NCBI RefSeq assembly: GCF_019898765.1
Contig: NZ_JAIOKB010000011.1
Location: 1 to 58,171 of the forward strand
Reading direction: 5' to 3'
DNA: 58,171 bases
Source: Sphingomonas yunnanensis
Lineage (GTDB): Bacteria; Pseudomonadota; Alphaproteobacteria; Sphingomonadales; Sphingomonadaceae
Of this stretch, positions 42,525-51,692 are shown one piece after another (the first letter of the stretch is position 1; every line of letters starts with the position of its first letter). The position numbers and the translations under genes were made by a program. The notes beneath the pieces are model-generated. The model saw only the letters and a program-made list of their open reading frames with translations. It was not told where the DNA came from and did no database searches.

Positions 42525-43739
42525 TCAGCGCCGCGCACGCACCAGCGTCACCGCACCGGTGCCGAGCGCGGTGAGCACCGCCAGCACCGTCAGCAGCAGC
42601 GCGAAGTCGCGCGGTGTCGCCAGCGTCCAGGTCAGCAGCGGGCCTAGCAGCGATGGCAGCGTGTTGGTCAGGTTGAGCAGTCCGAGGTCGCGCCCACGTC
42701 GCCGCGGGTCGGGCAGCAGCTGCAGCGCGAAGGCCGAGTGGAGCGCGAGGAACACCGCCGAGCCGACCGAGTAGGTCGCGAAGCCGATCGCCGCCCCGGC
42801 CGTGCCGCTCGCCAGCGCCATTCCCGCCAGCCCCGCCACCGCGACCAGCCCCGCGCCGACGAGGAAGGGCTGGCGCCGACCGACGCGGTCGGACCAGCGC
42901 CCGACCAGCAGCGCGAGCGGCAGCGGGATGACGTAGCAGACCGTCAGCAGCGTGCCGACCTCACGCGCGAGCACGAGCGGACGCTCGCCCGGCGCGACGC
43001 TCTCGAAGACGTAGAGGAGGTAGAGCGACAGCGCCGCGGTGGCGAGCTGCATCAGCAGACGCGCCGCCGCGGCGATCAGCAGGTCGCGGCGCGGCAGCCG
43101 CGGCGTGGCGGCGGGCGCGGTCTCGCCCGCGCCGCCGTCGCCGCGCAGCAGCAGCAGCGGCAGCAGCGCGAGCGCGGCGAGCAGCGGCACCACCGCCAAG
43201 CGGGTCGCGTCGGCCAGCCCCTCGTCCGCCACCAGCAGCGCCGAGAGCAGCGCCGCGACCGGGTTGCCCAGCGCGATCAGCCCGGCGGCGAGGCCTTTGC
43301 GCGCGTCGGGCACCTCGTCGGCCATGATCGGCAGCAGCGGCGCGAGCACCGCGTTGACCGCGATCTGGAACAGCACCACCGCCGCCACGATCGTCGCCGC
43401 GCTCGCGGCCGCGGCGACCAGCGCGTAGCTCGCCGCGGTGGCGACCAGCCCGCCCGCGACCCAGCGCCGCCGCCCGCCGCCGCGCGCTACCGACCGGTCG
43501 CTCAGCCAGCCGAACAGCACGTTGGCCGCGCTCGCCGCGACCGCGCCGAGGATCGCGGTGAGACTCAGCAGCGGGATGCGCGCGTCCCCCGCGACGGCGT
43601 GGATCTTGAGCGGCAGCAGCAGCGTGAGCAGCGGCAGATAGGCGATCACCCCGCCGATGTTCGCGAGCGCGAAGGCGAGCAGGAACCACGCCGGGCGCGC
43701 GGGGCGGGGGAGAGCGGGAACGGGCATGGACGCGCGCAT
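42525..43739 (-). CDS. MFS transporter (probable sugar carrier)
   Basis: 404 residues from the ATG at 43739; the ATG at 43727 is equally plausible. Twelve hydrophobic segments are visible, with the MFS loop motif FGWLSDRSVARGGGRRRW after TM2 and its repeat GRWSDRVGRRQPFL in the second half. It is divergent from a LacI-family regulator 116 bp away, an arrangement that usually means the regulator controls a sugar carrier. The substrate cannot be read from sequence. Confidence 0.75.
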   Translation of the reverse strand: MRASMPVPALPRPARPAWFLLAFALANIGGVIAYLPLLTLLLPLKIHAVAGDARIPLLSLTAILGAVAASAANVLFGWLSDRSVARGGGRRRWVAGGLVATAASYALVAAAASAATIVAAVVLFQIAVNAVLAPLLPIMADEVPDARKGLAAGLIALGNPVAALLSALLVADEGLADATRLAVVPLLAALALLPLLLLRGDGGAGETAPAATPRLPRRDLLIAAAARLLMQLATAALSLYLLYVFESVAPGERPLVLAREVGTLLTVCYVIPLPLALLVGRWSDRVGRRQPFLVGAGLVAVAGLAGMALASGTAGAAIGFATYSVGSAVFLALHSAFALQLLPDPRRRGRDLGLLNLTNTLPSLLGPLLTWTLATPRDFALLLTVLAVLTALGTGAVTLVRARR

Positions 43740-43855
43740 GATAGAGCCGCGCCACCGCCGCGCCACCCTCGACCGCGCGGTGGGTTGGCGGCGCGGCACG
43801 GGCTTGGCTATGGCGGTGCGCGAACCGGGGCGACCGGCGGTCCGGGGGAGCAGAG

Positions 43856-44905
43856 ATGGCACGGCGGCGGCAGACGGTCACGATCAAGCATGTCGCGGCG
43901 GACGCGGGCGTCTCGCTGCAGACCGTCAGCCGCGTTATCAACAACGAGCCCAACGTGCGCCCGGCGATGGCCGAGCGCGTGCGCGAGGCGATCACGCGGC
44001 TGGGCTATGTCCCGTCGCTGGCGGCGCAGCGCATGGGCGGCTCGCGCAGCTACCTGATCCTGGCGCTCAACGACCGCGAGCGCACGATCAGCGACTGGCG
44101 CGCGCGCCAGGGGACCGACTGGGTCGATCAGATGCTGCTCGGCGGCATGCTGACCTGCGCGCGCCACGGCTACCGCCTGCTGCTCGAGCTGGTCGACACG
44201 CACAGCGACCGGATCGAGCGCGAGCTCGCCGCGACGATCGCCGCGCTCCAGCCCGACGGCGTGATCCTCACCCCGCCGCACTCGGACAACCCGCTGATCG
44301 CCGAGTTGCTCGACCGCCATGACATCGCCTTCGCGAGGATCGGCGCGCAGGGCGGCGGCACCGGGATCGCGCTGTCGATGGCGGACGAGGCGGGGGCGCG
44401 GCGCGCGACCGAGCATCTGCTCGCGCTCGGCCATCGCCGCATCGGCTTCGTCGCCGGGCCGGAGGATTATACCACCAGCGCGCAGCGCGCCGACGGCTGG
44501 CGCGGCGCGATGCGCGAGGCCGGGGCGAGCTGCGACGGGCTGCTCGCGGTAGGCAACTTCGATTTCCCGAGCGGTGAGGCGGCGGCGCACGCGCTGCTCG
44601 GCACCGCGGTGCCGCCCAGCGCGATCCTGGCGAGCAGCGACCAGATGGCGCTGGGCGTGCTCGCCGCGGCACGCGAGCGCGGGCTGAGCGTGCCCGAGGA
44701 CCTGTCGGTGGTGAGCTTCGACGACACCCCGATCGCGCGCTTCGCGCACCCGCCGCTCACCGCGATGGAGCAGCCGATCGCGGCGACGACGGCGCGCGCG
44801 GTGGAGCTGATCATCGCGCAGCTCGGCGGCCGCGCGCGCCCCGCCGCGCCGGTGGTGATCGCGGGCGAGCTCAAGCTGCGCGCCTCGACCGCGCCGCCGC
44901 GGTGA
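43856..44905 (+). CDS. LacI-family transcriptional regulator
   Basis: 349 residues with the classical plan: an N-terminal HTH and hinge helix (VTIKHVAADAGVSLQTVSRV, about 8-27, then LGYVPSLAAQRM) and a periplasmic-binding-protein-like sugar domain (LNDRERTISDW through GVLAAARERGLSVPEDLSVV). It is divergent from the MFS gene, which it probably represses until a sugar binds. It might also be the XylR that reads the distant xyl-box, but I see no direct evidence for that. Confidence 0.9.
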   Translation: MARRRQTVTIKHVAADAGVSLQTVSRVINNEPNVRPAMAERVREAITRLGYVPSLAAQRMGGSRSYLILALNDRERTISDWRARQGTDWVDQMLLGGMLTCARHGYRLLLELVDTHSDRIERELAATIAALQPDGVILTPPHSDNPLIAELLDRHDIAFARIGAQGGGTGIALSMADEAGARRATEHLLALGHRRIGFVAGPEDYTTSAQRADGWRGAMREAGASCDGLLAVGNFDFPSGEAAAHALLGTAVPPSAILASSDQMALGVLAAARERGLSVPEDLSVVSFDDTPIARFAHPPLTAMEQPIAATTARAVELIIAQLGGRARPAAPVVIAGELKLRASTAPPR

Positions 44906-44946
44906 GCGGGAAGCGCACAGGGCGTCACGCTGGTGTCCCCTCCGGG

Positions 44947-45042
44947 CGTCATCCTGATTGCGTTTCAGGATGCACGGCCCCCCGCACCTGAAGCGCGAGG
45001 CGCCTGCTGCACGCTGGATCCTGAGACGAGTTCAGGATGACG
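44947..45042. repeat. 96-bp bipartite palindrome, copy 5
   Basis: CGTCATCCTGATTGCG to the inverted GACGAGTTCAGGATGACG, exactly 96 bp. It lies between the convergent LacI and GGDEF-EAL genes. The inner bases are partly degenerate (GGATGCAC instead of GGATCCAC), but the length is kept. Confidence 0.8.
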
Positions 45043-45075
45043 GCGACGCGAGAGAGTGCGAAGCTGCGACCTTCC

Positions 45076-47079
45076 TCACGCCGCCTCGCGCCGCCGTCCC
45101 CACTCGCGCACCAAGGTCGTCGCCGCCTCGGCCTCGACCGGCGGCGAGAAAAGATAGCCCTGCGCCGCACCGCAGCCGATCCGCACCAGCGCGTCGAGCT
45201 GTGCCTCGGTCTCCACGCCTTCCGCCACGCATTCCAGCGCGAGCGAGCGGCACAGCGCCACCACCGCCGCCACCACCGCCCAGCCGCGCGAGGCCTCGTC
45301 GTCGGCGAGGAAGCTGCGATCGATCTTGACCTTGTCGAGCGGCAGCTGGTGGAGGTTGCTGAGGCTGGAATGGCCAGTGCCGAAATCGTCGAGCGCCACC
45401 TTGATGCCGCACGCCCGCAGCTGCGCCAAAGCGCGCGCCGCTGCGGGCGGGTCGCGCATCACCGCGGTCTCGGTCACCTCGATCCAGATTCGCTCGGCCG
45501 AGACGCCGGACACGGCGATCTCGCGCTCGATCGCGGCCATCGTCGCGGGGGAGTGCAGGTCGCAGGCCGAGAGGTTGAACGACAGCGCCAGATTGCCCGG
45601 CAACGCGCGCGCCGCCGCGAGTCCCTTGCGGAACACCGCCAGCGTGATGCCGTGGATCAACGAGGAGCGCTCGGCGATGGCGATGAACTCGGTCGGCGGT
45701 ACCTCGCCCACCATCGGGCTGCGCCAGCGCGCGAGCCACTCCACCGCCACGATCGTGCCGCTCGCCGCGGCGACGATCGGCTGGGCGACGACGCGCAGCT
45801 CCTCGTCGAGCGCGCTGGCCTGCAGCGCCGCCTCGATCGCGCGGTCGGTGCGGATCGCGCGCGCCATGTCGGGCGTGAACACGCAGGTGCCACCGCCGTT
45901 GACTCGCTTGGCATGGTAGAGCGCATAGTCGGCACGGTCGAACAGCTCACCCGCGAGCACGCCCGCGGCCTCCACTTCGCACGATAGAGCCAACCCGAGC
46001 GAGCCGCCGACGGCGACCCGAAGCTCGCCGACGCTGAACGGTGCGGCGATGCTCTGGCACAGCCATTCGGCCGCCGCGACCGCCTCGTCGCGCTCGCCGA
46101 CGGTGAGCAGGCCGAACTCGTCGCCGCCGAGCCGGTAGACGGTGGTGGCGCCACCCGCGACCGCGCGCATCCGCCGCGCCAGCTCGACCAGCAGCAGGTC
46201 GCCGACCTGATGGCCATATGTGTCGTTGACCGGCTTGAATCGGTCGAGGTCGAGCAGTCCGACCGCGAACGGCGTGCCGTCGCGTGCGGCGGCGAGCAGG
46301 TCGAGGTCGTGGTGGAACTGGCGGCGGTTGGCGAGCGCGGTGAGGCTGTCGGTCAGTGCCAGCCGACCGTTCTCGGCGTTGAGCCGTACCAGCTCGGCAT
46401 GCTGATGCTCCAGCGCGGCGCGTGCCGCCACCTGGTCGCGGAAATAGTCGAAACTGTTGAACAACACGCGCAGCAGCACCGCCACGACGAGCGCGACGTT
46501 GGTGGCGATCACCGTGAACATGATCTGATAGTGCGCGAGGCAGGCGGCGACGAAGGGCGGTACGACCATCGTCGCCACCAGAAGTGCGGCCTGCGGCAGC
46601 GACATGAGGCAGAAGACGCAGCCCATCACCGTCGTCGAGAGATAGACAGCGGCGTGCGTCTGCTGCGCCGCCCCGCCGTAGCGCATCAGCAGCAGCGACC
46701 AGAGCATATAGGCGATCGCGATCGGTCCCGCCGCGACGGTGATCGTGCGCAGCTGGCGACGCGCCGAGGCGGGCGTGAGCGCGGCACCGCGGCGCCCGGC
46801 GCGCGCCCAGCGCAGCAGGCGGATCAGCGTGACGGCGAACAGTAGCGCGGGCACGGTGACGGTGAGCAGCGCCGGCGCGCTGTCGTGATGCGTCACCGCC
46901 ACCGCCAGCGAGTTGATCAGCAGCAGCCCGTACAGTAGCGGCACCTGGCGATAGAGATTGGTGATCTGGGCGATCGCGAGCCGCGGATCGTCTCCGATCT
47001 CAGCGTACCAACGATACAGCCGCCCCACCATCGCCACCCCCAGCCGCGCGCGAGCGCCCCTTTCCCCGGCATGGGCCAT
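45076..47079 (-). CDS. Membrane-bound GGDEF-EAL cyclic-di-GMP protein
   Basis: About 667 residues from the ATG at 47079; one at 47031 has a better purine-rich upstream. About six N-terminal membrane helices (roughly residues 25-220) form a MASE-like sensor. A GGDEF domain with intact RLGGDEFGLL follows, then a C-terminal EAL domain. The EAL catalytic residues appear present: EWLARW, SFNLSA, EVTETA, DDFGTGHSSL, KIDRSF and EGVETE, although the signature itself reads EWL. It could make and break c-di-GMP, with the balance unknown. It stands between a LacI gene and the MscS channel. Confidence 0.9.
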   Translation of the reverse strand: MAHAGERGARARLGVAMVGRLYRWYAEIGDDPRLAIAQITNLYRQVPLLYGLLLINSLAVAVTHHDSAPALLTVTVPALLFAVTLIRLLRWARAGRRGAALTPASARRQLRTITVAAGPIAIAYMLWSLLLMRYGGAAQQTHAAVYLSTTVMGCVFCLMSLPQAALLVATMVVPPFVAACLAHYQIMFTVIATNVALVVAVLLRVLFNSFDYFRDQVAARAALEHQHAELVRLNAENGRLALTDSLTALANRRQFHHDLDLLAAARDGTPFAVGLLDLDRFKPVNDTYGHQVGDLLLVELARRMRAVAGGATTVYRLGGDEFGLLTVGERDEAVAAAEWLCQSIAAPFSVGELRVAVGGSLGLALSCEVEAAGVLAGELFDRADYALYHAKRVNGGGTCVFTPDMARAIRTDRAIEAALQASALDEELRVVAQPIVAAASGTIVAVEWLARWRSPMVGEVPPTEFIAIAERSSLIHGITLAVFRKGLAAARALPGNLALSFNLSACDLHSPATMAAIEREIAVSGVSAERIWIEVTETAVMRDPPAAARALAQLRACGIKVALDDFGTGHSSLSNLHQLPLDKVKIDRSFLADDEASRGWAVVAAVVALCRSLALECVAEGVETEAQLDALVRIGCGAAQGYLFSPPVEAEAATTLVREWGRRREAA

Positions 47080-47237
47080 AGAACGAATGGGCTGACGATA
47101 CACTAACGCGGCGACCGCGATTTCTTCCAATTTGGAGCGGTATGCGGAGCGAGGGCCGACGCTCTGTGCGCGTGGGGCGCTCTCGATACCGGACCGAACA
47201 TCGTGCTCGCGGACCGCGACGCGTCTACACCTGCTTC

Positions 47238-47333
47238 CGTCATCCCGGACTTGGTCCGGAATCCCTCGCGCCGCGCACTCAGAAAGGGTTGTTCTCGGGG
47301 AAGGGTGGACCCCGGACGAAGTCCGGGATGACG
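47238..47333. repeat. 96-bp bipartite palindrome, copy 6
   Basis: CGTCATCCCGGACTTGGTCC to the inverted GACGAAGTCCGGGATGACG, exactly 96 bp, with arms of the same subtype as the copy at 7766. It lies between the end of the MscS gene and the start of the GGDEF-EAL gene. Confidence 0.8.
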
Positions 47334-47367
47334 GGGAGGTAGTGAGGAGGCGCAATCGAAGGAGTCG

Positions 47368-49797
47368 CTATGCCTGGGATCGTTGCTCCTGCGTCGGCCC
47401 GTCGGAGCGAAGGGGGCCGCTCGCCGGATCGCGCGAGAGCAGCTCGAGCCGCTGCGGCACCGTGCCCAGCTCGATCCCTTCCTCGCGAAAGCGGCGCAGC
47501 AGCACGGTGAAGACCGCGCTGCGCGAGCTGTAAGCGGCACGCGGCGAGCCGACGTGGGCGAAGCAGTTGAAGAAGATCCGGCCGTCCGCGATCGAGTCGA
47601 TGAAGATCGCGGGCGCGGGTTCGTCGAGCACGGCGCTCTCGTCGGCGAAGGCCTGGGCGACGATCGCGCGCACCTTGTCGCCGTCGCTCTCCAGCGGCAC
47701 CGAGAATTGCACCTGGATGCGGCCGAGCGGGCTCGCCAGCGTCTTGTTGAGCACCGACTTGGTGATCAGTTCGCTGTTGGGCACGATCAGCGTGGAATGG
47801 TCGGCCAGCGCGATCTCGGTCGAGCGCACGCTGATGCGCTTGACGTCGCCCTCGTCGGTGCCGACGCGGATCCAGTCGCCGATCTTGATCGGTCGCTCGG
47901 CCAGCAGGATCAGCCCCGACACGAAGTTGGAGGTGATCGCCTGCAGGCCGAAGCCGATGCCGACGGACAATGCGGAGAGCAGCAGCGCGATCCGCTCGAC
48001 GCCGATGCCGAGCGAGGCCAGCGCCCAGATCACCGCGAGCGCCACGCCGACGTAGCGCGCCACCAGGCTGACCGAGTTGCGCCCCGATCCGTCCAGGTCG
48101 GTGGCGGGCAGGTAGCGCTGCTCGAGCCAGCGCATGAAGCCGCGCACCAGCGCCAGCCCGATGAACAGCACCACCACGCCGCGCAGGATCGTCCCCGGCG
48201 AGATCGCGATGCCGCCGACCTGCACGCCCTGCGCGAGCGTGCCGAGCCGCGAGACCAGGGCGCCGACGCCGTTGCCGCCGTTGAAGGGCGAGAACAGCAG
48301 CCCCAGCGCGAACAGCGCGAGCGTCAGCCGTAGCACGCCCGAGGCGAGCACGCCGAACTGCTCGATCAGCGCGCCGCGGACGCCGAGCGCGCGCGACAGC
48401 GTTCGCCCCAGCCCGCCGTCGCGCGTGAAGACCGTCGTGGCGAGGTCGTCGATCGCGGCCATCAGCAGGAAGGTGGCGCAGCCGAGCACGGTCGCCCAGG
48501 CGACGATCCGGACGATGAACGAGGCCAGCCCGACATAGCCGAGCAGCAGCGCGAGCGACGCCACCACCACCACCGTCCAGGCCACCAGCGCGGCGGCACC
48601 CAGGCCCGCGCGCGCGGGCGCCTGATCGTCCTCCGCGCGCGCGGCGCGCAGCCGCCCGAGCGCGACCAGCGCCGCGGCCAGGATCAGCAGGTGCAGCAGC
48701 GCGACGAACACCTGGGTCGCGCTCAGCGCCGCGGCGCTGGCGCCGACCGTCTGGTTGAAGGCGTTGACCGTGATCGAGAAGAAGGCGACCGCGGCGAGCA
48801 GCCAGCTGAACGGGCGCAGCCGTCGCGCCACGTCGTCGGCGATCGGCGCGACGCGCCAGCTCGGCTGGTTGCGCATCAGCACCGCGCCCGTCACCGCGAC
48901 GGTGAAGCCGGCGAACGAGCTCCCCTGCACGAACGTGTCCGCCAGCCCATTGACCGCCGCGGGCACCAGCCCGGCCCAGCGAAGCCCCTGCACCAGGGCG
49001 AAGCTCGCGAGCAGCGGCGTCAGCGTGCCGACGAGCACGCGCCAGATCGCGTTCCCCGAGCGGCGCACGCGATGCCCCGGCGCGTCGTCGATCAGGAAGC
49101 GCAGCCCGATCCGCACCGCCGCGGCGCGGCCGGGCAGCGCGATCGCCAGCGCGACGAGCAGACCGAGCAGCGCGGGCCAGACCGGGGCGGCGCGCCAGCC
49201 CGCGACGAGCTGACGCGTCGCGAGCGTGAGCACCACCTCGATGCGTCGCAGGTCGCGGGGCGCGGCCTGCAGCACTGCGCCCCAGAAGCCGGGGGAGAGC
49301 GGCGAGGGAACGTGCGCCGCGATCGTCTGGCTGAACTGCTCGGCCTCGGTGCGGTCGATCTCCTCCACCAGCTGCTGCGCCTCGACCGCGATCAGCCGGC
49401 CGCGCTTGCTGTTCGAATCGATCGTGGTGCGCTGCCGCGCCAGCCGCGCGCGCTGCGCGGCCAGATCGGGCGCCTCGCTCGCGGCGGCGGGGCCGAGCTG
49501 CGCGGCGCGCGCGTCGATCAGAGCGAGCTGGTCGGTGAGGTCGTCGGCGGCGGTGGCGGCGTCCTCCCGCGCGGCGTTGACGCGTTCGCGCAAGCTGTTC
49601 CGTGCCTCGCGATCGGTCGACTGGTCGAGCGCGCCGTCGACCGCGCGCACCTCGCGCTCGGCCTTGATCAGCCGCGCGGTGGCGGCGGTGACCGGGTCGA
49701 CCTGCGCGGCGGCGGGGGGCGCGAGCAGGAGCGCGAGCAGCGCCAGCAGCGACAGCGCGGCGGCGCGCGCGCGGGCGGACAGCGGGGGGCACGTCAT
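47368..49797 (-). CDS. Large MscS-family mechanosensitive channel (DUF3772/MscK type)
   Basis: 809 residues. A Sec signal peptide (LLALLALLLAPPAAAQ) is followed by a periplasmic coiled-coil region (DUF3772, about 35-160). A series of membrane helices comes next, then the MscS pore and beta domain near the C-terminus, with GIGFGLQAITSNFVSGLILL and ERPIKIGDWIRVG typical of the TM3 and cytoplasmic entry. It should release solutes when the membrane is stretched by hypo-osmotic shock. It is a single gene divergent from the halogenase-like gene. Confidence 0.9.
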   Translation of the reverse strand: MTCPPLSARARAAALSLLALLALLLAPPAAAQVDPVTAATARLIKAEREVRAVDGALDQSTDREARNSLRERVNAAREDAATAADDLTDQLALIDARAAQLGPAAASEAPDLAAQRARLARQRTTIDSNSKRGRLIAVEAQQLVEEIDRTEAEQFSQTIAAHVPSPLSPGFWGAVLQAAPRDLRRIEVVLTLATRQLVAGWRAAPVWPALLGLLVALAIALPGRAAAVRIGLRFLIDDAPGHRVRRSGNAIWRVLVGTLTPLLASFALVQGLRWAGLVPAAVNGLADTFVQGSSFAGFTVAVTGAVLMRNQPSWRVAPIADDVARRLRPFSWLLAAVAFFSITVNAFNQTVGASAAALSATQVFVALLHLLILAAALVALGRLRAARAEDDQAPARAGLGAAALVAWTVVVVASLALLLGYVGLASFIVRIVAWATVLGCATFLLMAAIDDLATTVFTRDGGLGRTLSRALGVRGALIEQFGVLASGVLRLTLALFALGLLFSPFNGGNGVGALVSRLGTLAQGVQVGGIAISPGTILRGVVVLFIGLALVRGFMRWLEQRYLPATDLDGSGRNSVSLVARYVGVALAVIWALASLGIGVERIALLLSALSVGIGFGLQAITSNFVSGLILLAERPIKIGDWIRVGTDEGDVKRISVRSTEIALADHSTLIVPNSELITKSVLNKTLASPLGRIQVQFSVPLESDGDKVRAIVAQAFADESAVLDEPAPAIFIDSIADGRIFFNCFAHVGSPRAAYSSRSAVFTVLLRRFREEGIELGTVPQRLELLSRDPASGPLRSDGPTQEQRSQA

Positions 49798-49871
49798 CGC
49801 CGCGGCGATAGCAGAGCGGGCGGGGGCGCGGCCAGAGCGCGGGCGAGAAGCGGGTGTGGTGTCGCGGCAGC

Positions 49872-49967
49872 CGTCATCCTGAGCTCGTCTCAGGATCCAC
49901 GGCGCGGCAGACTCAGCCGTCGCGGCGCCTGCGGACCAGTGGATCCTGAGACGAGTTCAGGATGACG
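49872..49967. repeat. 96-bp bipartite palindrome, copy 7
   Basis: CGTCATCCTGAGCTCG to the inverted GACGAGTTCAGGATGACG, exactly 96 bp. It is the only copy in a divergent gap, between the MscS and halogenase-like genes, where it might influence either promoter. Confidence 0.8.
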
Positions 49968-50064
49968 CCGAGGAAAATGAATTGCCCTGTCGCGTCCAAC
50001 CCAACGCGTCCCGGCTCCCCCTCGTCGCCGTTCCGCTCTACACCGTCGGCGAGAGGAGACGGGC

Positions 50065-51564
50065 GTGTCGGAGCGGGAGCGGGTGGAGCGCGTGGTGATC
50101 CTCGGCGGGGGCACCGCCGGTTGGATGACCGCGATCGCGCTCGCGCGCCAGCTCGGTCGCTCGGTCGCGATCACGCTGCTCGAGTCGGAGGAGATCGGCA
50201 CGGTCGGCGTCGGCGAGGCGACGATCCCGACGATCCACTGGTTCAACCAGCTGATCGGGCTCGATGAGACGGCGTTCCTGCGGGCCACCGGGGCGACCTA
50301 CAAACTGGGCATCGAGTTCGTCGACTGGGCGCGACCGGGGCACCGATATTTCCACCCCTTCGGTGTTTTCGGCGCGGACCTGCCGGGAGTGGCCTTCCAC
50401 CACCGCTGGCTGCGCGCGCGCGCGGAAGGGCTCGACCTGCCGCTCGCCGCGCTGTCGTTGTCCACGCAGGCGGCGATCACCGGGCGCTTCGCCAAGCCGG
50501 CGGCGGAGCAGCGCTCGATCCTGACGACGTTGGGCTACGCCTATCACTTCGACGCGGCGCGCTATGCCGCGCACCTGCGCGGTCTCGCCGAGGCGGCCGG
50601 GGTGGTGCGGGTCGAGGGGAGGCTCGCCGCGGTCGAGCGCGACGCGGCGAGCGGCCGCCTCGTCGCGCTCACCACCCAGCGCGGCGAGCGGCTCGCGGGC
50701 GAGCTGTTCGTCGACTGTTCGGGCTTCCGCGCGCTGCTGATCGCGGGCGAGATAGGCGCGGGCTACGACGACTGGTCGCGCTGGCTGATGTGCGACCGCG
50801 CGGTGGCGGTGCCCAGCGCGGCGACGCGGCCGACGCTGCCGTACACGCGCTCCACCGCACGGGCGGCGGGCTGGCAGTGGCGGATCCCGCTGCAGCATCG
50901 CACCGGCAACGGCTATGTCTATGCCTCACCTTTTGTCTCCGACGACGAGGCGGCGGCGACGCTGCTCGCGCATCTCGACGGTGAGGTGCTGGGCGAGCCG
51001 CGCTTCCTGCGCTTCACCGCGGGCGCCCGGCCCGAGCCGTGGCGCGGCAACGTGGTCGCGATCGGCCTCGCGGCGGGCTTCCTCGAGCCGCTCGAATCGA
51101 CCAGCATCCACCTGATCCAGAGCGGCATCGCCAAGCTGCTGACGCTCTTCCCCGGGCGCGGCGACGATGCGGCGCTGGCGGCGCGCTACAACCGACTGAT
51201 GGCGGCGGAGATGGAGCGGATCCGCGACTTCCTCATCCTCCACTATCACGCGCAGCGCGACAAGCCCGAGCCGCTGTGGGAAGCGTGCCGCGCGATGGCG
51301 TTGCCCGAGGCGCTGGTCGAGCGCGAGGCGCTGTATCGCCGCGGCGGGCGGCTGATGCTGGAGCCCGACGAGCTGTTCCGCGAGGCGAGCTGGCTGGCGG
51401 TGCTGGAGGGGCAGGGGATCGCGGCCGCGGGCTATCACCCGCTCGCCGACGCGCTCGGCGGCGCGGCCAACATCGAGCAGGTGCGCGCGCTCGCCGCGCT
51501 GATCGCGCGCGCCGCCCCGACGCTGCCGACGCACGACGACGCGCTGGCGGCGGCGATGGCGTGA
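50065..51564 (+). CDS. Flavin-dependent tryptophan-halogenase-family protein
   Basis: 499 residues from a GTG at 50065, with GAGAGGAGA upstream. The FAD motif VVILGGGTAGWMTA (10-23), GVGEATIPT (48-56), the chloramine-forming Lys80 in TYKLGIEF, the GWQWRIP motif (269-275) and Glu344 in EPLESTSIH match the active-site plan of PrnA-type halogenases (Lys79, Glu346). Halogenation of tryptophan or another indole is therefore chemically possible. In sphingomonads, Caulobacter and Xanthomonas such genes occur beside TonB receptors and carbohydrate enzymes, with unknown substrates. Here the secreted glycosidase and TonB receptor lie immediately downstream on the other strand. Confidence 0.87.
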   Translation: MSERERVERVVILGGGTAGWMTAIALARQLGRSVAITLLESEEIGTVGVGEATIPTIHWFNQLIGLDETAFLRATGATYKLGIEFVDWARPGHRYFHPFGVFGADLPGVAFHHRWLRARAEGLDLPLAALSLSTQAAITGRFAKPAAEQRSILTTLGYAYHFDAARYAAHLRGLAEAAGVVRVEGRLAAVERDAASGRLVALTTQRGERLAGELFVDCSGFRALLIAGEIGAGYDDWSRWLMCDRAVAVPSAATRPTLPYTRSTARAAGWQWRIPLQHRTGNGYVYASPFVSDDEAAATLLAHLDGEVLGEPRFLRFTAGARPEPWRGNVVAIGLAAGFLEPLESTSIHLIQSGIAKLLTLFPGRGDDAALAARYNRLMAAEMERIRDFLILHYHAQRDKPEPLWEACRAMALPEALVEREALYRRGGRLMLEPDELFREASWLAVLEGQGIAAAGYHPLADALGGAANIEQVRALAALIARAAPTLPTHDDALAAAMA

Positions 51565-51588
51565 CAGACGCGGCTCGCCGCGCGGACG

Positions 51589-51669
51589 CGTGCTCCGGCG
51601 AAAGTCGGAGCCCAGGGCGGCAGGTTAGCGCGCTCGTGGCTCGGAGCTCCTGCGTGCGCAGGAACAACT
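51589..51669. repeat. 81-bp bipartite palindrome, full copy
   Basis: CGTGCTCCGGCGAAAGTCGG on the left and GGAGCTCCTGCGTGCGCAGG on the right, the left hairpin being a variant. It lies between the convergent halogenase-like and glycosidase genes. Confidence 0.55.
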
Positions 51670-51692
51670 GGCTTATGATGCCGGCCGGCCGC

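Noticed and set aside
43856..44905. The LacI-family gene as the XylR reading the xyl-box at 6426.
   Set aside because: It is 37 kb away and divergent from its own MFS gene, and no xyl-box is visible in that gap. Not supported beyond family membership.
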